64,000 bases of DNA, taken from the NCBI GenBank assembly GCA_944372115.1, contig CALVYH010000003.1, positions 123,264 to 187,263 of the forward strand. The letters run 5' to 3'. Source of the DNA: an uncultured Bacilli bacterium. Its GTDB lineage: Bacteria > Bacillota_I > Bacilli_A > RFN20 > CAG-826. A model generated the notes under the pieces. The model was not told the DNA's origin, did no database searches, and saw only the letters and a list, made by a program, of their open reading frames with translations. The number at the start of each line of letters is the position of its first letter. Position 1 is the first letter of the stretch. A program made the position numbers and the translations under genes. This document shows, piece by piece, positions 53,288 to 63,254 of this stretch.

Positions 53288-53924
53288 GGTATGTTTTGAA
53301 CCGATTCAATTAAATAGTTTTCATAACTTAACAAACAATCTTTGTATTTGTTATTCATGTATTAAGCAGATGAATCCAATATTTAAAAGTTTTGAAATTG
53401 ATAAAGTAAAAGCATTAGCGATATATCATTATAACGATTATTTAAAAAAATTAATCTTTCAATACAAAGGTTGTTTAGATTATGAATTAAAAGATATTTT
53501 TATTACTCCTTATATCAATGAATTAAAAATTTTATATAAAAATTATTACATGTTAGTAGTCCCTTCTAGCAAAGAAAAAATTAAAGAAAGAGGATTCAAT
53601 CATTGCCTTGAAATGTTTAAACCTTTAGGATTAAAAACTATTGAACCAATCGAGAAAATTAAAGATGAAAAACAATCTGACAAAACATATTTAGAAAGAT
53701 TGAAAGTAAAGGAAAATTTAATCTTGGTTGATAAAGAAATTATTAAAAATAAAAAGATATTAATCGTTGATGATATTTGTACAACGGGCTCGACCTTAAA
53801 AGCAGTTATTAATCTATTAAAAGAAGCTGATGTTAAAAAAATGAAAATTCTTGTTATTGCTAAAAGGGACTTTACAAAAAAAGAATTGAAACAGTTAGAA
53901 GATCCTTCATTTGTCCTCAATTAA
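53253..53924 (+). CDS. comFC: ComFC-like phosphoribosyltransferase-family competence protein
   Basis: This 223-residue protein has an N-terminal zinc knuckle (CKVC, CYSC) and a phosphoribosyltransferase core with the PRPP motif KKILIVDDICTTGSTL and KERGFNH. The TTG at 53253 is preferred because GGAGG lies 6 nt upstream; the ATG at 53265 is 18 nt from it. It overlaps comFA by 35 nt. ComFC aids DNA uptake or processing; its enzymatic role is unclear. Confidence 0.9.
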   Translation: MKQLMDTTKICKVCFEPIQLNSFHNLTNNLCICYSCIKQMNPIFKSFEIDKVKALAIYHYNDYLKKLIFQYKGCLDYELKDIFITPYINELKILYKNYYMLVVPSSKEKIKERGFNHCLEMFKPLGLKTIEPIEKIKDEKQSDKTYLERLKVKENLILVDKEIIKNKKILIVDDICTTGSTLKAVINLLKEADVKKMKILVIAKRDFTKKELKQLEDPSFVLN

Positions 53925-53935
53925 GATTATTTGAA

Positions 53936-53955
53936 TACCATTATATATAATGGTA
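53936..53955. promoter_or_regulatory. Perfect 20-bp palindrome holding a -10 box upstream of secA
   Basis: TACCATTATA and its complement TATAATGGTA. The TATAAT at 53946-53951 would start transcription near 53958. The TACCAT / ATGGTA half-sites equal those of the nagA-mutarotase palindrome, with 8 rather than 4 bases between. Confidence 0.45.
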
Positions 53956-53990
53956 AAATATTTAGGATTTTTAAGGTAAGGAACAAAGAA

Positions 53991-56735
53991 ATGGGAAATA
54001 TTGTTGATAAAATCTTTAGAGTCGATCAAAGAATTTTAAATAAATATAGAAAACAAGCCAAGAAAGTTGAAAGTTATGCAGATGAAATGGCTGCTTTAAC
54101 TGATGAACAACTTAAACATAAAACCATTGAATTTAAAGAAAGACTCAAAAAAGGTCAAACATTAGAAGATATTAAATATGAAGCTTTTGCTGTTTGTAGA
54201 GAAGCTGCAAAAAGAGTTTTAGGAATGTATCCATTTGAAGTTCAAATTATTGGTGGATTAGTTCTTCATGATGGTGAAATTGCTGAAATGAAAACAGGGG
54301 AAGGTAAAACTTTAACTGAAACTATGCCAACATATTTAAATGCTCTTGAAGGTAAAGGCGTTCATATTGTTACAGTTAATGAATATTTAGCACAAAGAGA
54401 TGCTCAAGAAATGGGCCAAATTTATCGTTGGCTCGGTTTAACAACAGGTGTTAACTTACACGCTTTAACAAATCCAGAAAAGAAAGCCGCTCATGCATGT
54501 GATGTTACTTATACTATTAACTCTGAATTAGGTTTTGATTATCTTCGTGATAATATGGCTCCTACAGTTGAGCAAAGAGTTTTAAGAGGACTTAATTATG
54601 TTATCGTCGATGAAGCTGACTCTGTTTTAATCGATGAATCTCGTACTCCTTTAATTATTTCAGGTGGCGCAAAAGCTAGTGCTTCTCAATACCAAGTCGC
54701 TGATAGATTTGTAAAAATGTTAAAAGCATCAACAGTTGTTGATGAAGAATATAAAAGAAAACATCCTGACTATGTTCCAGATGGAGACTATGAAATTGAT
54801 ATTAAATCAAAATCGGTTAATTTGACTGATAAAGGTGTTGATAAAGCAGAAAGAATGTTTGGAATTAAAAATCTTTATGCTCCTCAATATCAAGAATTAG
54901 TTCATAGAATACATCAAGCTTTAAAAGCTAACTATATTATGACTAGAGATGTTGAATATTTAGTCGATGAAAATCGTGAAATTCAACTTATTGACCAATT
55001 TACAGGTCGTGTTTTAAAAGGTAGAGAATATAGTGACGGTTTACAACAAGCTATCCAAGCTAAAGAAAATGTAGAAATTAAAGAAGAAACTACAACATTA
55101 GCTACAATTACATATCAAAATTTCTTCCGTTTATTTAAAAAATTATCTGGAATGACAGGTACAGCTAAAACTGAAGAAGAAGAATTTAACAAAATTTATA
55201 ATATGAAGGTTGTTTGTATTCCTACAAATAGACCTGTTATTAGAAAAGATTTAAATGATTTAGTTTTTGCTACTAAAGCTGCAAAAATGAAAGCATTAGT
55301 TACTGAAGTCAAAAAGGTTCATGAAACTGGCCAACCAATCTTAATTGGTACTCCATCAGTTGAAGCTAGTGAAGAAGTTGCTTGTGAACTTGATAAATCT
55401 GGTCTTAAATATGAAATGATTAATGCTAAAAACCATGCTAGAGAAGCTGAAATTGTTGCAAAAGCTGGTCAAAAAAATCAAATCACTCTTGCTACTAATA
55501 TGGCAGGTAGAGGTACTGATATTAAACTTACTCCAGAAACAAAAGCTTTAGGTGGTTTATATGTTTTTGGTTTCGAAAGACATGAATCAAGAAGAATTGA
55601 TAACCAACTTAGAGGTAGAAGTGGACGTCAAGGTGACCCAGGTACATCAAGATTCTTTGTCTCATTAGATGATGAATTAATGGTTAGATTCGCAAGTGAC
55701 AATTTAAGAAAATTGTTCGAAGGATTTGGCGATGAAGCAATCGATATGAGAATGATGACCAATGCGATTACAAGTGCACAAAAACGTATTGAAGGTCAAA
55801 ACTTTGATGTTCGTAAAACACTTCTTGATTATGATGATGTTTTATCTAAACAAAGACACATTATGTATGCAAAAAGAGACCAAATTCTTTATGCAAAAGA
55901 TATTACCGATTTACTTGATGAAACATTCAATGATTGTGGTAAGGCATTAGCAAAACGTGCTACAAACGCAGATAAAAATGGTGCAATTGATGGCGCATTA
56001 TTAGCCAAAATTGTTCAACCTCGTTTCTTACCAGATGGTACAATCAAACCTTCTGCCTGGGATGATGCAAATCCAGAAGATTGTGCTCAAGATTTAACCG
56101 ATCTTTTAATTGAAACATATTTAAATAAAAAGAGAGCTTGGGACGATCCAGAAACAGTTGAAAAGCTTGAAAGACAAATTACTCTTAGAGTTATTGATAG
56201 AAACTGGACTCAACAAATTGACAATATGTCTAGATTTAGAGAATCAGTTACATTAAGAAGCTATGCTCAAACAAACCCATTACAAGATTATGTTAATGAA
56301 GGTTGGGCTTTATTTAGAGAAATGCTCGAAGTTATATCTCTTGAAGTTGTTTTAAATCTCATGAATATGAGAATCGTTAAGAAAGAAGCTCCAAAAGAAG
56401 AATTTACTCCAACAATTGATAATTCTGCTCAAGCTGAAGCTGTTAAAGCTGCAGAAGAAACTAAAACAGAAGGACTATCAGTTAATGTTGAAAAGAAAGA
56501 TGCTCCAATAGTTTCTAATGTTACATCTTCAGTTAATAGTGAAATTGCTCAATCTCAAACTATTGTTGAAGAAGCAAAAGAACAAACTAATGAAGAAGTA
56601 AAAGAAGAAGCAAAAGCCGAATATAACGAAAATAAAGAAGAAAATATTGATCATGCTGCTTTAAATATTTCTGATATTGATAAAGATAAAAAGGCTGCTG
56701 AAGAACACAAATACGAAGATATTCACACAAATTAA
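53991..56735 (+). CDS. secA: Preprotein translocase ATPase SecA
   Basis: This 914-residue motor drives unfolded proteins through SecYEG. It has MKTGEGKTLTETMPTYL (Walker A), VDEADSVLIDE (Walker B), VTVNEYLAQRDA, SGMTGTAKTEEEEF, NMAGRGTDIKL and RGRSGRQGDPG. The start at 53991 follows TAAGGA and gives the usual MGNIVDKIFRVDQR opening. The C-terminal 90 residues are a Glu/Ala/Lys-rich linker without the zinc-binding Cys motif, so this SecA lacks the SecB-binding tail. It lies next to prfB, as in Bacillus. Confidence 0.96.
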   Translation: MGNIVDKIFRVDQRILNKYRKQAKKVESYADEMAALTDEQLKHKTIEFKERLKKGQTLEDIKYEAFAVCREAAKRVLGMYPFEVQIIGGLVLHDGEIAEMKTGEGKTLTETMPTYLNALEGKGVHIVTVNEYLAQRDAQEMGQIYRWLGLTTGVNLHALTNPEKKAAHACDVTYTINSELGFDYLRDNMAPTVEQRVLRGLNYVIVDEADSVLIDESRTPLIISGGAKASASQYQVADRFVKMLKASTVVDEEYKRKHPDYVPDGDYEIDIKSKSVNLTDKGVDKAERMFGIKNLYAPQYQELVHRIHQALKANYIMTRDVEYLVDENREIQLIDQFTGRVLKGREYSDGLQQAIQAKENVEIKEETTTLATITYQNFFRLFKKLSGMTGTAKTEEEEFNKIYNMKVVCIPTNRPVIRKDLNDLVFATKAAKMKALVTEVKKVHETGQPILIGTPSVEASEEVACELDKSGLKYEMINAKNHAREAEIVAKAGQKNQITLATNMAGRGTDIKLTPETKALGGLYVFGFERHESRRIDNQLRGRSGRQGDPGTSRFFVSLDDELMVRFASDNLRKLFEGFGDEAIDMRMMTNAITSAQKRIEGQNFDVRKTLLDYDDVLSKQRHIMYAKRDQILYAKDITDLLDETFNDCGKALAKRATNADKNGAIDGALLAKIVQPRFLPDGTIKPSAWDDANPEDCAQDLTDLLIETYLNKKRAWDDPETVEKLERQITLRVIDRNWTQQIDNMSRFRESVTLRSYAQTNPLQDYVNEGWALFREMLEVISLEVVLNLMNMRIVKKEAPKEEFTPTIDNSAQAEAVKAAEETKTEGLSVNVEKKDAPIVSNVTSSVNSEIAQSQTIVEEAKEQTNEEVKEEAKAEYNENKEENIDHAALNISDIDKDKKAAEEHKYEDIHTN

Positions 56736-56745
56736 TTATTATTTT

Positions 56746-57859
56746 ATGGATTTACTTTTATTACGTAATAGCATTGTTGAAAAGGAAGAGTTACTAAAGT
56801 CTCTTGGTGGCTCACTTTGACAACGCAAAGATAAATAATCGTATAAAAGAAATTGATGAATTATCTTTAAAAGACAATTTTTATTCAAATCAAAGAGAAG
56901 CAAAAAAATTAATTGATGAAAGGAACGAACTTGTTGAAAACAAGGAGAAGTATCTTTCATTATTAAAACAAATTACTGATTTAAAGCAATTAGCATTTTC
57001 AATAAATGTTGATGATTTTGATATGGCCGAACTCATTAATAGTGAGACTACGGCCATTTTTTCATCAATTGATGAATTAAGAAGAAAAGTTCTTTTTAAT
57101 GGAGAATATGATTCTTTACCTGCAATTTTAGAAATACATCCTGGAGCTGGCGGAACAGAAGCTTGTGATCGGGCACAAATGCTTTTAAGAATGTATGAAA
57201 GATATTGTGAAAGACATCATTTTAAATACTCTATTATTGATTTTTTGCCAGGAGAAGAAGTTGGCGTAAAATCTGTAACGATGCTTATTGAAGGAAAAAA
57301 TGCCTATGGATTATTAATTGGAGAAAAAGGTGTTCATCGTTTAGTTAGAATTTCACCTTTTGATTCAAATAAAAGAAGACATACTTCATTTGCAAGTGTA
57401 AATATAACTCCTGAATTTGATGATAGTGTAAAGATTGATATTAATCCTCAAGATTTAAAAATTGACACTTATAGAAGCGGTGGTGCTGGCGGACAAAACG
57501 TAAATAAAGTTGAAACAGCAGTAAGAATTACTCATATTCCTTCTGGAATTGTCGTATCATCGCAAATTGAAAGAACGCAATTAAAAAATAGAGAAATAGC
57601 CATGAATATGCTTAAATCTAAACTTTTTGAATTAGAAGAGAAAAAGAAAAAAGATAAATTAAGTGGTATTATTGGTGAACAAAAAAATATTGAATGGGGA
57701 TCACAAATCCGTTCTTATGTTTTCTGTCCTTATACTTTAGTTAAGGATAATCGAACAAGTTATGAAACAACTCAAATTGAGGATGTAATGGATGGAGATT
57801 TAGATGGATTTGTCGATTCATATTTAGAAAGGAGAGCTAAACAAAATGATAAAAATTAA
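56746..57859 (+). CDS. prfB: Peptide chain release factor 2, with programmed +1 frameshift
   Basis: Reading starts at ATG 56746 and meets an in-frame UGA as codon 25 (56818-56820) in the context CTT TGA C; ribosomes must slip +1 on CTT to continue with GAC (56819). The joined product is about 370 residues: a 24-codon leader [24 protein letters not shown], then DNAKINN. The stop-reading motif is [14 protein letters not shown] (SPF of RF2) and the catalytic motif [20 protein letters not shown] sits 3 nt before CTT as a weak Shine-Dalgarno-like stimulator. Low RF2 favours the slip, so the gene controls itself and UGA is a stop here. Confidence 0.95.
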
Positions 57860-58886
57860 TGATAGAACAAAGAAAATTCTTAAACAAATCTATAACGTTT
57901 TTTTAGTCCTATTAGGAACATTTGTTGTTGCATTTGGTGCTTCTGTTTTTCTTCTTCCTTTTGGAATAGTTAGTGGTGGATTAAGTGGTTTTTCATTAAT
58001 TATTGCTGAATTTATTCCGTTAGATATTGATATTATCGTCATGATTTTTACGTGGGGATTATATATTATTGGTTTAATTTTCTTAGGATGGAAATTCTCT
58101 TTAAAAACGTTAATTTCATCTATTTTTTATCCGCTTTTCGTTTCTTTAGTTTTAAGAAGTGGAATGGGTGAATATTTAGTTTCGCTTTTAATAAATAAGG
58201 GTGTCGAAATTAATTCAAGCAGCAGCGTTTTAGAATTAATTAATTTAGAAAATCTTGAAGCCGGAAGAATGATAATTTGCGGTCTTATTGGTGGAGCATT
58301 TACTGGTTTAGGATGTGGAATTACATTTATTGGCGGCGGTTCTACTGGAGGGTTTGATATTTTAACCTTTATTTTAAATAAATATACTGGATTAAAAACA
58401 TCAATATCTGCTTTTTTACTCGATAGCAGTGTTGTTATAGTTGGTTTAATAATTAATGCTGTTAAATATAGTTCAATTGGATTTATTGCCGGTTTAATTG
58501 GTGTTTTTGCTGCAGTTTTATGTGCGATGATGATTGAATTTATTTATGATCGCCAATCTGGTGCTTATTTTGCAGATATCATAACAACAAAAAGCAACGA
58601 GATTAAGGAAAGAGTAATTAATGAACTTGATAGAAGTGTTACTATTTATAAGGTAACTGGCGGATATAGTAATGAAGAAAAAATTTGTGTAAGAATTATT
58701 TTTTCCCGTGATGAATTATTAAAAGTAAAAGATATGATTGCTGAAATTGATAAAGATGCATTCATGACTATTGGAGAATGTCAAACCGTCAATGGTGAAG
58801 GTTTTTCTCCTTTACATTCAAGTAAAGAAAATACTATCTCTAAGTTAAAAAAGATAGGAAAGAAGAATAAAACGAAAGATGAATAA
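57846..58886 (+). CDS. YitT-family membrane protein (DUF161/DUF2179)
   Basis: This 346-residue protein has five to six helices in its first 230 residues ([39 protein letters not shown]) and a C-terminal cytoplasmic DUF2179 domain ([17 protein letters not shown]). Family members are widespread in Bacillota; the transported substrate is unknown. It overlaps prfB by 14 nt and uvrB by 8 nt, so all three are one operon. Confidence 0.88.
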   Translation: MIKINDRTKKILKQIYNVFLVLLGTFVVAFGASVFLLPFGIVSGGLSGFSLIIAEFIPLDIDIIVMIFTWGLYIIGLIFLGWKFSLKTLISSIFYPLFVSLVLRSGMGEYLVSLLINKGVEINSSSSVLELINLENLEAGRMIICGLIGGAFTGLGCGITFIGGGSTGGFDILTFILNKYTGLKTSISAFLLDSSVVIVGLIINAVKYSSIGFIAGLIGVFAAVLCAMMIEFIYDRQSGAYFADIITTKSNEIKERVINELDRSVTIYKVTGGYSNEEKICVRIIFSRDELLKVKDMIAEIDKDAFMTIGECQTVNGEGFSPLHSSKENTISKLKKIGKKNKTKDE

Positions 58887-60858
58887 AGAGTTTGAACTTG
58901 TATCCAAATTTAAACCTACCGGTGATCAGCCAAGAGCAATAAAAGAACTTGTAAATGGAGTTGAAGAAGGAAAAAAATTCCAAGTTTTATTAGGTGCAAC
59001 GGGTACTGGTAAAACTTTTACAATGGCTAATGTCATTTTAAAAACACAAAAACCAACTTTAATTTTGGTTCATAATAAAACTTTAGCTGGTCAACTATAT
59101 CAAGAAATGAAAGAGCTTTTTCCAAATAATAGAGTAGAATATTTTGTTTCAAACTTCGATTTCTACCAGCCAGAAGCTTATGTAGTAGCTAGTGATACTT
59201 ATATTGAAAAATCAGCGATGATGAATGAAGAGATTGAAATGATGAGAGTTAGTGCTGTTAATTCAATTGTTTCAAGAAGAGATACAATAGTTGTTGCTTC
59301 AGTCGCTTCAATTTATGGCCTTACCGACCCTGAAGAATATAAAAAATTAATTTTTGAAGTTAGAGTTGATGAAGATATTGATGTTAAAGCTTTTTATAAA
59401 AAATTAATTGATTCTCAATATAAAAGAAATGATATTGATCTTGCTCCTGGTAGATTTAGAGTTAGCGGAGACACTATTTCAGTTATGGGGGCTGATGATA
59501 AAGATAGTTATATTCGTATTGAAATGTTTGGAGATACAGTTGAAGGAATTTATAAAGTAACCTATTTAACAGGAGAAATTTTAGAGTCATATAAAGTTTA
59601 TAATTTTTATCCTGCTTATGATCATGCCTCAACAAAAGAAAGAATCAATATTGCTTGTGAAAAAATTTTAAAAGAATTAGATGAAAGAATAGCTTATTTT
59701 AAAAGCGAAGGAAAACTTTTAGAAGCTGAAAGAATTGAACTTAGAACTAGACAAGATGTCGAATCATTAAAAGAATTCGGTATGTGCCCAGGAATTGAAA
59801 ATTATTCTCGTCATATCGATGGAAGAAAAGAAGGAGAAAAACCATTCTGTTTAATGGATTATTTTCCAAAAGATTATTTAATGATTATTGATGAATCTCA
59901 CGCAACTATACCTCAAGTAAGAGGGATGTTTAATGGTGATAGAAGTAGAAAAATGACTTTAGTTGAATATGGTTTTCGTCTACCTAGTGCATTAGATAAT
60001 AGACCATTAAATTTTGTAGAATTTCAAAAAGAATTTAATCAAGTTATTTTTACAAGTGCTACTCCAGGTGATTATGAATTAGAAAAAACAAATCATAAGT
60101 TTGTTGAACAAATTATTAGACCAACAGGACTTTTAGATCCAGAGATTTTAGTTAGACCTTCATTAGGACAAATTGATGATTTAGTTTTTGAAATTGAAGA
60201 AAGAATAAAAAAAGCCGAAAGAGTCATGGTTGTTACTTTAACAATTAGAATGGCTGAAGATTTAACTAAATTTTTAAAAGAAAAAGGAATCAAAACTGTT
60301 TATTTACATAGCGAATGTAAAACTTTAGAAAGAAGTGAGATTATTTATCAATTAAGAAAAGGAAAATATGATGTTTTAGTTGGAATTAACCTTTTAAGAG
60401 AGGGATTAGATATTCCTGAAGTTTCTTTAATTGCTATTTTAGATGCTGATAAAGAAGGTTTCCTTAGAAGCGAAAGAAGTTTAATCCAAGTTGTTGGTAG
60501 AGCAGCTAGAAATGAGCATGGTAAAGCTATTATGTATGCTGATATTATGACTGAATCTATGCAAAAATGTATTGATGAAACTAATAGAAGAAGAGAAATT
60601 CAAGAAAAATATAATGAAGAAAACGGAATTATTCCTCAAACTATCATTAAACCTATTGTTTCACCAATTCATGCAATTACTCATGAAGATAATAAGTTCG
60701 ATATAAGTGAAAAAGATACTAAATTAACTAAGAAAGAAATTGATTTAAAAATTAAACAGGTTGAAAGCGAGATGAAAAAAGCTGCAAAAGTCTTTGATTT
60801 TGAAAAAGCTATTGAACTTAGAGAAATACTATTTACTTTAAAAGATAGCTTAAAATAA
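58879..60858 (+). CDS. uvrB: Excinuclease ABC subunit B
   Basis: This 659-residue helicase-like protein verifies DNA damage and recruits UvrC. It has GATGTGKTFT (Walker A), the beta-hairpin region FVSNFDFYQPEAYV, DESHATIPQV, GLRL-type motif RPTGLLDPE, INLLREGLDIPEV and VGRAARN. The C-terminal UVR motif (KKAAKVFDFEKAIELRE) binds UvrC. UvrA is not in the window. It overlaps the YitT-family gene. Confidence 0.96.
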   Translation: MNKEFELVSKFKPTGDQPRAIKELVNGVEEGKKFQVLLGATGTGKTFTMANVILKTQKPTLILVHNKTLAGQLYQEMKELFPNNRVEYFVSNFDFYQPEAYVVASDTYIEKSAMMNEEIEMMRVSAVNSIVSRRDTIVVASVASIYGLTDPEEYKKLIFEVRVDEDIDVKAFYKKLIDSQYKRNDIDLAPGRFRVSGDTISVMGADDKDSYIRIEMFGDTVEGIYKVTYLTGEILESYKVYNFYPAYDHASTKERINIACEKILKELDERIAYFKSEGKLLEAERIELRTRQDVESLKEFGMCPGIENYSRHIDGRKEGEKPFCLMDYFPKDYLMIIDESHATIPQVRGMFNGDRSRKMTLVEYGFRLPSALDNRPLNFVEFQKEFNQVIFTSATPGDYELEKTNHKFVEQIIRPTGLLDPEILVRPSLGQIDDLVFEIEERIKKAERVMVVTLTIRMAEDLTKFLKEKGIKTVYLHSECKTLERSEIIYQLRKGKYDVLVGINLLREGLDIPEVSLIAILDADKEGFLRSERSLIQVVGRAARNEHGKAIMYADIMTESMQKCIDETNRRREIQEKYNEENGIIPQTIIKPIVSPIHAITHEDNKFDISEKDTKLTKKEIDLKIKQVESEMKKAAKVFDFEKAIELREILFTLKDSLK

Positions 60859-60928
60859 AAGTGTATAGACTTTAAGCGATATTTATCATAAAATATTTAA
60901 GCAAATTTTTAAAAAGGAGGATTAATTT

Positions 60929-61240
60929 ATGCAGTGGTATGATTGGATATTCTGGGTAATATGTGTAATTATCATTGTTTTAAGTTTACTCCAAGGTGGT
61001 AAGAGTGAAGGTGCTTCCGGTGCTATTACTGGCGGAGGATTAAATGTCTTCGTTAAAACAAAAGAAAGAGGAAGTGAACTTATCGTTTCATATTTAACTC
61101 TTGGATTCGGTATTGTATTCTTATTCTTAGCATTACTTTCTTCTGTATTAGGAGTTGGTGGAGGAAGCGATTCAAGTGGAGTGACAGCTGATGATAGTGT
61201 TACTACCGCAATTAATTTAATTACTAATTTCTTATTTTAA
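60929..61240 (+). CDS. secG: Preprotein translocase subunit SecG
   Basis: This 103-residue protein has two helices (about 5-23 and 52-75) joined by the SecG loop LLQGGKSEGASGAITGGG. It is about 25 residues longer than usual, with a Gly/Ser/Asp-rich outer tail. AAAGGAGG gives the start. Position upstream of ssrA is reminiscent of the secG-rnr-smpB-ssrA order in Bacillus, but rnr and smpB are absent here. Confidence 0.88.
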   Translation: MQWYDWIFWVICVIIIVLSLLQGGKSEGASGAITGGGLNVFVKTKERGSELIVSYLTLGFGIVFLFLALLSSVLGVGGGSDSSGVTADDSVTTAINLITNFLF

Positions 61241-61264
61241 TAGTTAGAGAGTTGTATAAAAGTT

Positions 61265-61292
61265 AAGTTGCCTTAAACAGGCAACTTTTCTT
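61265..61292 (+). terminator. secG terminator
   Basis: An 8-bp stem AAGTTGCC / GGCAACTT (61265-61272 with 61280-61287), 7-nt loop, then TTCTTT. Confidence 0.85.
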
Positions 61293-61295
61293 TAT

Positions 61296-61332
61296 ATAAA
61301 AAAAGATAGTTACATACTTAATAACTATCTTT
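61296..61332 (-). terminator. Terminator of the minus-strand membrane protein gene
   Basis: An 11-bp stem AAAGATAGTTA / TAACTATCTTT (61302-61312 with 61322-61332) with a T-run on the minus strand. Confidence 0.8.
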
Positions 61333-61352
61333 CAATTTATAAAGTTTATATT

Positions 61353-62342
61353 TTATTCCATTGGTGGACGTAAATATTTCATTGCAAGCCACATTGCTCT
61401 AAAGCCATAACACATAACATAAAGCATTGACATATATTGGAAAGCTCCGCCCATAATATAACCAATGATTAATGCTAATATAGCTGGAGAAAGTGTTGCA
61501 TGGAATCCAACACCCATTATTTGATAGAATTTGATACTTCTATTTGGATTATTTTTACCTCTTGTCATTAAGAAGAGAATTGGTACAACAATAATTGTAA
61601 TTCCAGCGTTAATTCCTAAACAAATTCCAACTGTCATTCCAACTTGTTGACCTCTTAAATCTAAATAACCTAAATCAAAGAATTCATTAATTTTTTCATT
61701 ATAAGCAGCTTTTATTTCGCTTATAGTTAATGTTTCATCAACACCTTCCTTAATATAATTTTTAAATGAAGTGATATTATCAATATGATTATAACCTCCA
61801 TTTACCATTCCAACTACTTGCCCACTTGACGGATTAGTAAGATGAACTTGGAAAGAAGAGGTTGAAATAAAGAAATAAGATTGAATATTTGGATTATTTT
61901 CTAAAAGCGAATTAGCTTGTTCGCTTAATGAAGGCATACCTTCATTTGTATCAAAGAAATAATAATCAATTCTAGAAGTACCTCTTTCATAAGTATAAAG
62001 AGCATTTTCATTATTTCCTAAAACTAAACTTGCTTTATGATCAATAATCTGGAAATCCAATGTTTCATCACTATTAACATAATTATATAAAGATTCAACT
62101 AAGACATCGTTATATTGATTGTTAATTGATGAAGAACCATTTCTTGTTGCTTCGGTTGTTAAAACAGGGATGACCGAAATGAAAATAGAAACAAGAAAGA
62201 TGAAAATAGAAGAAATCCAATGTCTAATACCGATTTCTTTTACAATTCCATTGTTGATTAATGATTTAAGATAAAATAAAACTTTATTTAAGTTTAATTT
62301 ATTTTTATTTACTTTTTTTGCTTTTACGTTTTTACTTGCCAT
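61353..62342 (-). CDS. DUF1189-like membrane protein, function unknown
   Basis: This 329-residue protein has a Lys-rich cytoplasmic start, one helix at about 44-64, an outer domain of about 170 residues, then three helices (about 233-256, 272-295, 300-318). This layout resembles DUF1189 proteins, often linked to maltodextrin or cell-envelope genes, but the match is only by layout. TTGAGGT gives the start. It is divergent from a NUDIX gene across a perfect palindrome. Confidence 0.55.
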   Translation of the reverse strand: MASKNVKAKKVNKNKLNLNKVLFYLKSLINNGIVKEIGIRHWISSIFIFLVSIFISVIPVLTTEATRNGSSSINNQYNDVLVESLYNYVNSDETLDFQIIDHKASLVLGNNENALYTYERGTSRIDYYFFDTNEGMPSLSEQANSLLENNPNIQSYFFISTSSFQVHLTNPSSGQVVGMVNGGYNHIDNITSFKNYIKEGVDETLTISEIKAAYNEKINEFFDLGYLDLRGQQVGMTVGICLGINAGITIIVVPILFLMTRGKNNPNRSIKFYQIMGVGFHATLSPAILALIIGYIMGGAFQYMSMLYVMCYGFRAMWLAMKYLRPPME

Positions 62343-62359
62343 TAATTTTTACCTCAACG

Positions 62360-62383
62360 CTTAAATAGTATATACTATTTAAG
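62360..62383. promoter_or_regulatory. Perfect 24-bp palindrome between the membrane protein and NUDIX genes
   Basis: CTTAAATAGTAT and its exact complement. The outer CTTAAATA / TATTTAAG half-sites are the same as in the dnaX-prfA palindrome, with a spacer of 8 instead of 4 bases. It lies in the divergent promoter region. Confidence 0.5.
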
Positions 62384-62407
62384 GAAAAGAAGATATATAA
62401 AATTTAT

Positions 62408-62806
62408 ATGGATAAGAAATATCAAAAATGCATATTAACCAACATGGTTATGATTTATAAAGACGAAGAAATTCTTGTTATTAATCGTAAAAAGAGTGAT
62501 TGGCCAGGCTTATCTTTTCCTGGAGGACATGTAGAAAAAGATGAAAGTATTGAAGAAAGTGTTTATCGCGAAATAAAAGAAGAAACAGGATTAACTTTAA
62601 ATAGCGTAAAATTATGTGCTATTAAAGAATGGAAATGGGAAGAAAATAATCGATATTTAGGGTTTTTATATAAAAGTAATGATTTTAATGGAAACATCCA
62701 TTCTTCAAAAGAAGGCGAAATATTTTGGATTAATAAAAAAGATATTGATAAATATCCTTTAAGTGATGATTTTGAAGAGCTATTTGAACTAATCGATAAA
62801 GCATAG
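62408..62806 (+). CDS. NUDIX hydrolase (MutT-like)
   Basis: This 132-residue protein has the complete Nudix box GGHVEKDESIEESVYREIKEETGL at about residues 38-61 (G-x5-E-x7-REUxEExGU), so it should split a nucleoside diphosphate linked to another group. The opening MDKKYQKCILTNMVMIYKDE is like the 8-oxo-dGTP phosphatases of Bacillus. There is no ribosome site; TATAAA lies 6 nt before the ATG. Confidence 0.88.
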   Translation: MDKKYQKCILTNMVMIYKDEEILVINRKKSDWPGLSFPGGHVEKDESIEESVYREIKEETGLTLNSVKLCAIKEWKWEENNRYLGFLYKSNDFNGNIHSSKEGEIFWINKKDIDKYPLSDDFEELFELIDKA

Positions 62807-62812
62807 TTTTTC

Positions 62813-62841
62813 TTGAAAATATATAACTTTATCATTATAAT
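62813..62841 (+). promoter_or_regulatory. ssrA promoter (TTGAAA-N17-TATAAT)
   Basis: TTGAAA (62813-62818) and TATAAT (62836-62841), 17 nt apart. Transcription would start near 62848, leaving about 25 nt for RNase P to remove. Confidence 0.8.
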
Positions 62842-62873
62842 TCATTCAAATCTTTGAAAATTTAATTGAAATC

Positions 62874-63240
62874 GGGGATGTCTTGGTTTCGACAGGGATT
62901 GATTTATCACTATTTGCAGTGGGGTTGTCGCCTTAAAGACTAAAAACAAATATCTGGCAACAGAAATCAAAGATTAGCATTCGCTGCTTAGTTTGCAGTT
63001 AATCTCATTTAATTAAAGAATGCCGGAATAAAATTCTTTGTTTCTTCTTTTTGAATTTTATTCTGTGATAGTTAAGAAACTCGTTTAAACAATGATTATA
63101 AGTTTAAACTAAATTAATATAATCTAGTGGCTGAAAAGTTTGTTAAGGTTGATAAGCCATGAAATCTTAATCTTAACTAAACTGTAGAAGTAGTGGGGAA
63201 TATTTCTTGGACCGGAGTTCGAATCTCCGCATCTCCACCA
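62874..63240 (+). ncRNA. ssrA: Transfer-messenger RNA (tmRNA), one-piece, CCA encoded
   Basis: The 367-nt RNA frees stalled ribosomes and tags their products. The tRNA-like ends pair: GGGGATG (62874-62880) with GCATCTCC before ACCA at 63240, with one G-U pair. TTTCGAC and the T-arm GGAGTTCGAATCTCC are present, and CCA is encoded. The tag frame probably resumes at GGC 62956 and ends at TAG 62989-62991, giving after the charged Ala the peptide GNRNQRLAFAA. It ends LAFAA rather than the common ALAA, still an apolar Clp signal. It has its own promoter and terminator. Confidence 0.96.
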
Positions 63241-63254
63241 AAAAAGATGATATT

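Noticed and set aside
56804..56818. prfB starting at the TTG 56804 as a plain gene
   Set aside because: The in-frame CTT-TGA-C with a conserved leader from 56746 shows the real gene is read through a +1 slip.
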